The translations under genes and the position numbers were made by a program. Below, in pieces: positions 1 to 5,548 of a stretch of DNA of 9,816 nt; within the stretch, counting starts at the first letter, position 1, and each line of letters opens with the position of its first letter. This stretch comes from Elusimicrobiota bacterium (GTDB lineage Bacteria > Elusimicrobiota > Elusimicrobia > 2-02-FULL-39-32). Where the stretch lies: contig JAHFCA010000042.1 in the NCBI GenBank assembly GCA_023249715.1, positions 1 through 9,816 on the forward strand, given 5' to 3'. The notes beneath the pieces are model-generated. The model saw only the letters and a list, made by a program, of their open reading frames with translations. It searched no databases and was not told where the DNA came from.

Positions 1-1
1 C

Positions 2-61
2 AAGGAGCAAATCCGCGCCGAAGCTATGGTCTTTTTTTCTCAATTTAGAAGTTCTTTATAG
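2..61 (+). CDS. Possible 3' end of an unidentified plus-strand gene (partial)
   Basis: The frame beginning at base 2 stays open from the window edge to a TAG at 59-61 and would encode KEQIRAEAMVFFSQFRSSL, a composition compatible with a real protein C-terminus. If genuine, it converges on hemW and overlaps its last codons by about 22 bp, much as sulP and macB overlap elsewhere in the window. Only 19 residues are visible, so no family can be assigned. The other two plus-strand frames are also open over this short stretch, so the choice of frame, and even the existence of the gene, is a weak inference. Confidence 0.3.
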   Translation, partial: KEQIRAEAMVFFSQFRSSL

Positions 62-1131
62 ACATGGCTCGAAAGAAGCCAGCCTTTTAAGGTGGCGCTT
101 ATACGCTGGCCGTCGCTAGAGAACTGTAAAAACCCTTCTTGGGTAAGCCGCTTAACTGTGGAACCAAATTTAAGGTCCATCTTGTGAGAATAACGAATCC
201 CTTCCTTTAGACGCAATCCTAAAAGAATTTCTTCTCTTAAACGGTCGTCCCCAAATAAAGTTTCGCTCTCCAGAGTAGGGGACTTTCCAGATTTTATGGC
301 TTTTATATAATCCCAAAACTTATCCCTATTGTGGGAACGCGTTTTCCCATCAAAACTTGCGGCGGAAAGACCAATCCCGAGGGTGGGAAGATTTTTCCAA
401 TACTTTAGGTTATGGCGACAATTAAAGCCGGGCAAGGAATAATTGACGACCTCATACTGTTCATACCCATGGGCTTCCATCTGTTCCTGAGCCCATTCAA
501 ACATATCGGCCTGTAAATCTAAATCTACAGAAATCCCGTCGAAATAAAAAGCGGATCTCTTTTCTATATCGAGCGGATAAAAGGATAAATGCTCCGGGCG
601 CAAATCTAAAACCTGCCGCAGAGTCTCTTTCCAATTCTTAAACGTCTGCCTAGGCAAGCCAAAAATTAAATCTAGGTTGATATTTTTTACACCCTCTTGG
701 CGGCAAATGGAATAAGCCTCTGAAAAATTTTCCCAGGTATGCATTCTTCCAATTTTCTTAAGCAGGGAATTATTGGAAGTTTGCAACCCTAAACTTAAAC
801 GATTCACTCCTTCTCGAATATACGTTTGCACGAGCTTGGAGTGAATATTTTCCGGATTGCACTCTATGGTTATTTCCATATCGGGCGCGAATACAAAACA
901 AGAGCGAAGTCTCGCCATGGACCTTTTCCATTGCGCTACAGACAAAATAGAGGGCGTCCCCCCGCCAAAATAAAGGGTATCTATCGGTTGCCCTTTATGG
1001 AGTAGCATCTCTTTTTCCAAAGCTTTTAAATATACGTCCATCTCTTTAAGCAGTCCCGGGAAAACCGCGAAGGCGCAATATCGGCACTTTACTTGACAAA
1101 ACGGGATATGAAGATATAATCCTGAGGTCAT
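40..1131 (-). CDS. hemW: HemW-like radical SAM protein (heme chaperone / oxygen-independent coproporphyrinogen oxidase-like)
   Basis: A 363-residue radical-SAM protein; HemW of E. coli is about 378 residues, so the length is near normal. The N-terminus has the family start LYLHIPFC followed by CX3CX2C (Cys12, Cys16, Cys19), which ligates the [4Fe-4S] cluster. GGGTPS at residues 56-61 is the SAM-binding glycine motif. A CRHNLKYW block near residue 240 is typical of the HemN/HemW family. Position 21 after the motif is Phe (CRYCAF), as in HemW (YCDF-like), whereas true HemN coproporphyrinogen dehydrogenases carry a further Cys there. I therefore favour the heme-chaperone branch over HemN. Family knowledge: HemW is cytoplasmic, binds heme covalently and delivers it to heme proteins. 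The ATG at 1131 puts the conserved LYLHIPFC block at residue 5, as expected, but no clear Shine-Dalgarno precedes it and I found no convincing promoter. Catalytic role versus chaperone role is inferred from motifs only. Confidence 0.88.
   Translation of the reverse strand: MTSGLYLHIPFCQVKCRYCAFAVFPGLLKEMDVYLKALEKEMLLHKGQPIDTLYFGGGTPSILSVAQWKRSMARLRSCFVFAPDMEITIECNPENIHSKLVQTYIREGVNRLSLGLQTSNNSLLKKIGRMHTWENFSEAYSICRQEGVKNINLDLIFGLPRQTFKNWKETLRQVLDLRPEHLSFYPLDIEKRSAFYFDGISVDLDLQADMFEWAQEQMEAHGYEQYEVVNYSLPGFNCRHNLKYWKNLPTLGIGLSAASFDGKTRSHNRDKFWDYIKAIKSGKSPTLESETLFGDDRLREEILLGLRLKEGIRYSHKMDLKFGSTVKRLTQEGFLQFSSDGQRISATLKGWLLSSHVYKELLN
1093..1120 (+). promoter_or_regulatory. Consensus sigma-70-type promoter for the small membrane-protein gene
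   Basis: TTGACA at 1093-1098 and TATAAT at 1115-1120 are separated by 16 bp. Both hexamers match the housekeeping consensus at all six positions. Transcription would start near 1127 and give a leader of roughly 47 nt before the ATG at 1174. The whole element lies inside the 5' coding region of hemW, on the opposite strand, over the codons of its CX3CX2C motif. The identification rests on sequence match and spacing alone. Confidence 0.75.
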
Positions 1132-1161
1132 ATTTCTAACGCAATATTCGGGTTTATTAAT

Positions 1162-1167
1162 GGGAGG
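1162..1167 (+). promoter_or_regulatory. Shine-Dalgarno of the phage-holin-4 family gene
   Basis: GGGAGG ends six bases before the ATG at 1174, a strong ribosome-binding site that fixes the start of the small membrane-protein gene. It contrasts with hemW and sulP, whose starts show no such site. Confidence 0.8.
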
Positions 1168-1173
1168 ATAAAA

Positions 1174-1509
1174 ATGAACATTATTATTAATATATTAATC
1201 AGCGCTCTAGCTGTTTTTGTAACGGCAAAAATTCTGCCTGGAGTGAGTATAGAAAATTTTGGATCGGCCCTGGTGGCGGCCATTGTCCTAGGAATAGTAA
1301 ATGGATTTTTAAGACCCCTTCTCCTACTCCTAACTTTACCCATTAATGTCTTAACGCTCGGGCTGTTTACTTTTGTTATTATGGGCGGCCTGGTTCTTTT
1401 AGTGGACGCGATCGTTCCCGGATTCAGTGTAAAAAATTTTTGGTGGGCGCTCGCTTTTGCTCTCGTCTTAAGTTTAATAAATTCATTCCTAGGCGCTTTT
1501 GCCCGCTAA
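1174..1509 (+). CDS. Small integral membrane protein, phage holin family 4 / YvlD-like
   Basis: A 111-residue, very hydrophobic protein with about four predicted membrane segments (roughly residues 3-21, 28-50, 55-78 and 88-108). It resembles the PF04020 'phage_holin_4_2' family, represented by Bacillus YvlD. Features seen include the ILPGVSIENFGSALVAAIVLGIVNGFLRP block, a central LPINVLTLG turn, and a second VPGFSVKNFWWAL block that mirrors the first, suggesting an internal duplication. Despite the family name, members are common in bacterial chromosomes outside prophages, and no phage genes surround this one. Cellular function is unknown; an inner-membrane location is inferred from hydrophobicity. 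It has its own strong promoter and ribosome-binding site and is a single-gene unit, divergent from hemW and convergent with glnN. Confidence 0.8.
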   Translation: MNIIINILISALAVFVTAKILPGVSIENFGSALVAAIVLGIVNGFLRPLLLLLTLPINVLTLGLFTFVIMGGLVLLVDAIVPGFSVKNFWWALAFALVLSLINSFLGAFAR

Positions 1510-1516
1510 TTCCTAT

Positions 1517-1555
1517 AAAAAATGGGGTTAGTCCTATTCTTAGGACTAACCCCAT
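1517..1555. terminator. Convergent intrinsic terminator between the holin-family gene and glnN
   Basis: ATGGGGTTAGTCCTA (1522-1536) and its exact reverse complement (1541-1555) enclose a four-base loop, a perfect 15-bp stem. Read on the minus strand, the stem is followed by a run of Us (the A-run at 1517-1522), so it is a textbook terminator for glnN, whose stop lies 20 bp upstream. On the plus strand the hairpin is followed by a mixed AT stretch (CGATTAAATATTT). It could still serve the membrane-protein gene that ends at 1509, but less efficiently. Confidence 0.9.
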
Positions 1556-1575
1556 CGATTAAATATTTAACCTGA

Positions 1576-3735
1576 TTAAAAGTTGAACAGCATGTCCGCG
1601 TAAGTCGGAACAGGCCACAAGTCGCAGGGCAGTAACTGCTCCAACGCGTCAATATCTTTACGCAATTCCACTTGAGAGGGAAAGACGGTGTCGCGATAGC
1701 TTGCCGCTTTCTTTTCTATATTAGAAATTCCCGAAGCCTTAGCGCTATTCTCTTCTAATGCGATCAACTTTTCCTGAGCTGATTTTAAGAGCTCTGAAAC
1801 TTGAGCCAGGAGAGATTCCTGAACAGAACTATCGGAGCGAATCTCTTTAAGTTTACTAATCACTTCCGCCAGTTCTCCGGTATATTGGATCACGGCGGGA
1901 ACATATTGAGTCTTCGCCATTAAAATAGCGGCTCTCGCCTCAATATTTATATGTTTTACATACTGTTCTAAATATACTTCATAGCGAGAATGAAGTTCCC
2001 GTTTAGAAAGCACATTATATTTTTCAAAGAGGCGGACGGCATCTTTATTATTCATCGCCGCGTAAGCTTCTATGGAAGAATGGATGTTAGGAAGCCCTCT
2101 TTTCTCGGCCTCTTTAATCCACTCTTCAGAATAGTTGTTTCCGTTAAAGACAACTTTAGAATGTTTAGTCCAAGTTTCTTTAACAATGGCCGCCACTTCC
2201 TTATTTACATCTTTAGATTTTTCTAAACGGCCAGCTATTCCATCCAAAGCTTCGGCCACAATGGTGTTGAGCACACAGTTAGGCCCGGCAATGGAAGCGG
2301 AAGAAGGAACCATACGGAACTCAAACTTATTGCCGGTAAAGGCAAAAGGAGAGGTTCGGTTTCTATCGGTATTGTCCAAAGGAAGAGCGGGAAGAGTATC
2401 CACGCCAATCTTTAGGAACTGTTGTCCTTTAGATTGAGTGGCTTTTCCCTTTGTAAGGTTGTCTAAGAGTTGAGATAAGAAACTCCCCAAGAAGACTGAG
2501 ATAATTGCGGGAGGCGCTTCGTTAGCCCCTAAACGCAAATCGTTCCCAGGATTGGCTGCTCCGGCACGCAATTTATCCGCATGCGTGTCCACCGCAGTTA
2601 ATACCGCGGAAAGGAAAGTTAAGAAAATTTCATTTGCATGAGGTGTGTGGCCAGGTTCTAAGAGGTTCATTCCCATATCCGTGGCCAAAGACCAATTGTT
2701 ATGTTTGCCCGATCCGTTCACTCCCGCGAATGGTTTTTCGTATAACAAACAAACCAAACCATTTCTAAGCGCTACTTTTTGCATCGTTTCCATTACGAGC
2801 TGGTTATGGTCGGCCGCAATGTTGGTAGTGGAGAAGATGGGAGCCATCTCGTATTGAGCTGGAGCCACTTCGTTATGCTTGGTTTTAGCTGAAATTCCCA
2901 TTTTCCAAAGCTCAATATCGAGATCTTTCATAAACTTGGAAATTCTGTCTTTAATGGCGCCAAAATATTGGTCTTCCAACTCCTGTCCTTTAGGAGAAGC
3001 GGCGCCGAAAAGAGTGCGTCCGGTGCTCACTAAATCTATGCGGGCATCAAAATACTTTTTATCAATTAAAAAATATTCCTGCTCCGGTCCAACTGTAGAA
3101 GTTACTCGCTTTACATTTTTTTCGCCCAAAGCATTGAGCACTCGGACCGCCTGTTTAGAAACGGCTTCCATAGAGCGAAGAAGCGGAGTTTTTTTATCTA
3201 ACGCTTCCCCAGTATAGGAACAAAACGCGGTGGGGATACAAAAAGTTACATCTCCGGCGGCATCTTCTTTAAGGAAGGCGGGAGAGGTACAGTCCCAAGC
3301 GGTGTAACCGCGGGCTTCAAATGTGGCGCGAATTCCGCCCGAAGGAAAACTAGAGGCGTCCGGTTCTCCTTGAATAAGCTGTTTACCAGAAAATTCCGCG
3401 ATGGCGGACCCATCGGCTTGTGGAGATAAAAAGGAATCGTGTTTTTCCGCCGTTTTACCCGTTAAGGGCTGAAACCAATGCGTATAGTGAGAAGCTCCCC
3501 GAGAGATAGCCCAATCTTTCATCGCCCCCGCTACAACGTTAGCGACTTCCAGTGTAAGCGTAGTTTCCCCAGCCTGAACCTTTTTAAGTTCAGCATAAGT
3601 GGCTTTGGGTAACATTTTTTTCATGACCGCGTCATTAAAAACATTGCTTCCAAATACTTCCGCAATTCCTAATTTTTTTTCCATTTTATTCTGATTAATA
3701 TCCGCAATTAATTTATCTATATTTTTGATAGCCAT
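1576..3735 (-). CDS. glnN: Glutamine synthetase type III
   Basis: A 719-residue protein, the usual size of GSIII and far longer than the ~470-residue GSI. It catalyses ATP-dependent condensation of ammonium with glutamate to glutamine in the cytoplasm. Family blocks seen include the GSIII signature around residues 120-155 (GEPDASSFPSGGIRATFEARG followed by YTAWD), the metal-binding GPEQEYFLID near 217, the glutamate/ATP-site motif GSGKHNNWS near 341, RLGANEAPPA near 400, and RNRTSPFAFTGNKFEFR near 457-474. No frame disruption or missing block was noticed. An AGGAGG site eight bases upstream supports the ATG at 3735. The gene is a single unit with its own promoter, a leader carrying a terminator-like hairpin, and a strong 3' terminator. 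No GlnB-type regulator or glutamate synthase gene is adjacent. GSIII enzymes are known as dodecamers; regulation here is probably transcriptional, judging from the leader. Confidence 0.97.
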   Translation of the reverse strand: MAIKNIDKLIADINQNKMEKKLGIAEVFGSNVFNDAVMKKMLPKATYAELKKVQAGETTLTLEVANVVAGAMKDWAISRGASHYTHWFQPLTGKTAEKHDSFLSPQADGSAIAEFSGKQLIQGEPDASSFPSGGIRATFEARGYTAWDCTSPAFLKEDAAGDVTFCIPTAFCSYTGEALDKKTPLLRSMEAVSKQAVRVLNALGEKNVKRVTSTVGPEQEYFLIDKKYFDARIDLVSTGRTLFGAASPKGQELEDQYFGAIKDRISKFMKDLDIELWKMGISAKTKHNEVAPAQYEMAPIFSTTNIAADHNQLVMETMQKVALRNGLVCLLYEKPFAGVNGSGKHNNWSLATDMGMNLLEPGHTPHANEIFLTFLSAVLTAVDTHADKLRAGAANPGNDLRLGANEAPPAIISVFLGSFLSQLLDNLTKGKATQSKGQQFLKIGVDTLPALPLDNTDRNRTSPFAFTGNKFEFRMVPSSASIAGPNCVLNTIVAEALDGIAGRLEKSKDVNKEVAAIVKETWTKHSKVVFNGNNYSEEWIKEAEKRGLPNIHSSIEAYAAMNNKDAVRLFEKYNVLSKRELHSRYEVYLEQYVKHINIEARAAILMAKTQYVPAVIQYTGELAEVISKLKEIRSDSSVQESLLAQVSELLKSAQEKLIALEENSAKASGISNIEKKAASYRDTVFPSQVELRKDIDALEQLLPCDLWPVPTYADMLFNF

Positions 3736-3743
3736 TGGTGGCG

Positions 3744-3749
3744 CCTCCT
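3744..3749 (-). promoter_or_regulatory. Shine-Dalgarno of glnN
   Basis: On the minus strand AGGAGG lies eight bases before the ATG at 3735 and fixes the glnN start. A self-complementary GGCGCC (3740-3745) overlaps it, and GCCA-N4-TGGC (3731-3742) can fold over the start codon, so local structure might modulate initiation. That last point is speculative. Confidence 0.8.
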
Positions 3750-3773
3750 AAATCTCTGTCGTACCGGTAAAAT

Positions 3774-3808
3774 AAAAAAAACCATGTTCCTAAACATCCA
3801 GAACAAGG
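3774..3808 (-). terminator. Terminator-like hairpin in the glnN leader (candidate attenuator)
   Basis: Read on the minus strand, CCTTGTTC (3808-3801) can pair with GAACATGG (3789-3782) across an 11-base loop, giving seven of eight pairs with one U-U mismatch. Eight consecutive Us follow (3781-3774). This is intrinsic-terminator architecture, but it lies between the glnN promoter and its Shine-Dalgarno, so it could end transcription early. A nested alternative, ATGTT-N4-AACAT (3784-3797), is weaker. No upstream minus-strand gene exists that it could otherwise serve. Attenuation is inferred. Confidence 0.6.
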
Positions 3809-3829
3809 CTTCGTTGCCGTATATTTAAT

Positions 3830-3857
3830 CGTATAATAAGCATCCCAAGTCTGTCAA
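3830..3857 (-). promoter_or_regulatory. glnN promoter, sigma-70 type
   Basis: On the minus strand a consensus TTGACA (3857-3852) is followed after 16 bp by TATACG (3835-3830), four of six matches to the -10 consensus. The start would fall near 3823, giving a leader of about 88 nt. The 16-bp spacing equals that of the promoter at 1093-1120. No sigma-54 (GG-N10-GC) element was seen, so the usual enteric-style nitrogen promoter does not apply. Confidence 0.6.
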
Positions 3858-3880
3858 TAGTTAAAATAAAAAAATTTTTG

Positions 3881-3886
3881 TATGAT
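3881..3886 (+). promoter_or_regulatory. Possible -10 element for sulP
   Basis: TATGAT matches the -10 consensus at five of six positions and lies nine bases before the ATG at 3896. The -35 position at optimal spacing (about 3858-3863, TAGTTA) is poor. If used, transcription would begin within a few bases of the start codon, giving a leaderless or nearly leaderless mRNA. The AT-rich surroundings make chance matches likely, so confidence is low. Confidence 0.35.
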
Positions 3887-3895
3887 TTCTGCTTC

Positions 3896-5548
3896 ATGTT
3901 TATTCCAAAATCGGTTCTCTGTTTACGCGGTTACTCTTTTAACCAATTTCGCGGGGACATCTCTGCGGGATTAGTAGTGGGTCTTGTGGCTCTCCCTCTA
4001 GCTATGGCTTTTGCTATAGCCTCTGGCCTCCCGCCCGAGAGGGGCTTGTACACCGCGATTGTTGCGGGATTTATTATCTCCTTGCTCAGCGGCAGCAAAG
4101 TTCAAATTGGCGGTCCCACCGGAGCGTTTGTAGTGATTGTTTCCGGAATTGTGGCCAAGTTCGGATATAACGGGTTAGCTCTTGCGACCCTCATGGCTGG
4201 AGTTTTTCTCCTTATTATGGGGTTTACCCAAATGGGGAATATGGTCAAGTTCATCCCCTATCCGGTTACCACCGGTTTTACTTCCGGAATCGCTGTCATT
4301 ATCTTTAGCAGTCAAATTAAAGATTTTTTTGGCCTGAATATTGGGAATGTTCCTGCTGAATTCGTACCAAAGTGGATGTCCTATTTTAAAGCGTTCCCAA
4401 CACTAAATTTTTGGTCTTTGGGCGTGGCGCTCTTTACCACACTTTCAATTATTTACTGGCCCAAGAGATGGCAGAGAATTCCGGGGTCTGTTATTGCTAT
4501 ATTTTTAGCTTCTTTATTTGTCTATACGTTTAATATCCCCGTGGATACCATTCAAAGCCGTTTTGGGAGCGTGCCCAGCGGCCTTCCGCATCCCGCTATT
4601 CCCCATCTTTCTCTAGAAGAAATAAAATTGGTCTCATCTTCCGCTTTAACCATCGCTATTTTAGCGGCGATTGAATCTTTATTATCCGCCGTGGTCGCTG
4701 ACAGCATGATCAACGGCCGTCATAAATCGAATATGGAATTGGTCGCCCAGGGTGCTGCCAATTTAGTTTCCCCCCTCTTTGGAGGCATCCCAGCCACCGG
4801 AGCCATTGCCCGAACCGCTACAAACGTAAAAAATGGAGGGAGAACTCCTGTAGCGGGAATGATTCACGCGATCGTGCTCTTTTTAATTTTACTTGTCGCC
4901 GGTAGTTGGGCCGCTAAAATACCGCTCGCCTGTTTAGCGGGAGTTTTGGTGGTAGTGAGCTACCACATGTCCGAATGGAGATCCTTTCGCTTTATGCTCT
5001 CCGCCCCCAAAAGCGATATTGCGGTTCTTTTGTTTACTTTCTTTCTTACCGTCTTTATTGATTTAACAGTCGCAGTGGAAGTGGGCATGGTTCTCTCCGC
5101 ATTTTTATTCATGAAAAACATGGCCGATCTTACTCAAGTGCGCTCCATCTCCAAGGAGCTCCAGATCAATGAAAATATTTCCGATGAATCCTCCTCCTCT
5201 AAAACTAAAATTCCGGAGGGAGTGGAACTTTTTTCCGTGCATGGAAGCCTCTTTTTTGGCGCGGCGAATAAACTCATTGAAATGATTCGCCTTATGTCTA
5301 AAAAACCAAAGATTGTCCTCTTAGATTTAAGCGATGCCCTGCACATGGACGCCTCCGGTCTCCATGTTATAGACCAAATTCATAGAGAGTGTAAAACTTC
5401 AGGAATCCGCCTTATTTTTATAGGAACACACGCGCAACCTTTAATAATTATGCAGCAGATGAACAAATTTGAAGAGTTTGGCAAAGAAAATTTTAAGGAG
5501 AATATAGAAGAAGCGTTATTCGTAACGCAAAGCGTCAATCGGGTTTAA
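3896..5548 (+). CDS. SulP-family anion transporter with C-terminal STAS domain
   Basis: A 550-residue inner-membrane SLC26/SulP transporter, normal in length. Residues 1-410 hold the multi-helix transport domain. The family blocks are DISAGLVVGLVALPLAMAFA (21-40), GLYTAI (50-55), SKVQIGGPTGAF (67-78) and, near residues 300-325, GGIPATGAIARTATNVKNGG. Residues ~440-540 form the cytosolic STAS domain, with LLDLSDALHMDASG ending at 485-488, the loop that in anti-sigma-antagonist relatives carries the phosphorylated Ser. Known substrates of the family include sulfate, bicarbonate and dicarboxylates; sequence alone does not decide here, and no sulfate-assimilation or carbonic anhydrase gene is adjacent. 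I chose ATG at 3896 over the in-frame TTG at 3878 because the conserved N-terminal pattern begins shortly after it, but neither has a Shine-Dalgarno. The last 33 bp overlap the 3' end of macB tail to tail. Confidence 0.93.
   Translation: MFIPKSVLCLRGYSFNQFRGDISAGLVVGLVALPLAMAFAIASGLPPERGLYTAIVAGFIISLLSGSKVQIGGPTGAFVVIVSGIVAKFGYNGLALATLMAGVFLLIMGFTQMGNMVKFIPYPVTTGFTSGIAVIIFSSQIKDFFGLNIGNVPAEFVPKWMSYFKAFPTLNFWSLGVALFTTLSIIYWPKRWQRIPGSVIAIFLASLFVYTFNIPVDTIQSRFGSVPSGLPHPAIPHLSLEEIKLVSSSALTIAILAAIESLLSAVVADSMINGRHKSNMELVAQGAANLVSPLFGGIPATGAIARTATNVKNGGRTPVAGMIHAIVLFLILLVAGSWAAKIPLACLAGVLVVVSYHMSEWRSFRFMLSAPKSDIAVLLFTFFLTVFIDLTVAVEVGMVLSAFLFMKNMADLTQVRSISKELQINENISDESSSSKTKIPEGVELFSVHGSLFFGAANKLIEMIRLMSKKPKIVLLDLSDALHMDASGLHVIDQIHRECKTSGIRLIFIGTHAQPLIIMQQMNKFEEFGKENFKENIEEALFVTQSVNRV

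Noticed and set aside
1128..1343. 71-codon minus-strand reading frame antisense to the holin-family gene, ending in an ATGA overlap with the hemW start
   Set aside because: It has no good ribosome-binding site, no recognisable family, and lies opposite a well-supported gene with its own promoter and SD. The ATGA junction with hemW is suggestive but most likely coincidence.
1990..3217. Several plus-strand reading frames of 70-112 codons across glnN (1990-2226, 2135-2437, 2645-2857, 2879-3217)
   Set aside because: All are antisense to a continuous, fully conserved GSIII gene; none shows a coherent domain or an SD.
3762..3769. TACCGGTA palindrome in the glnN leader as an operator
   Set aside because: Eight bases of perfect palindrome can occur by chance. 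There is no second copy in the window and no adjacent regulator gene.
3718..3797. Possible leader peptide (starts MFRNMVFFILPVR) in the glnN leader
   Set aside because: Its ATG lies in the loop of the attenuator hairpin, no SD precedes it, and it runs out of frame into glnN. There is no run of Gln or other regulatory codons.
5134..5346. Minus-strand 70-codon frame opposite the sulP STAS region
   Set aside because: It is antisense to the conserved STAS domain, with no supporting start signal or family.
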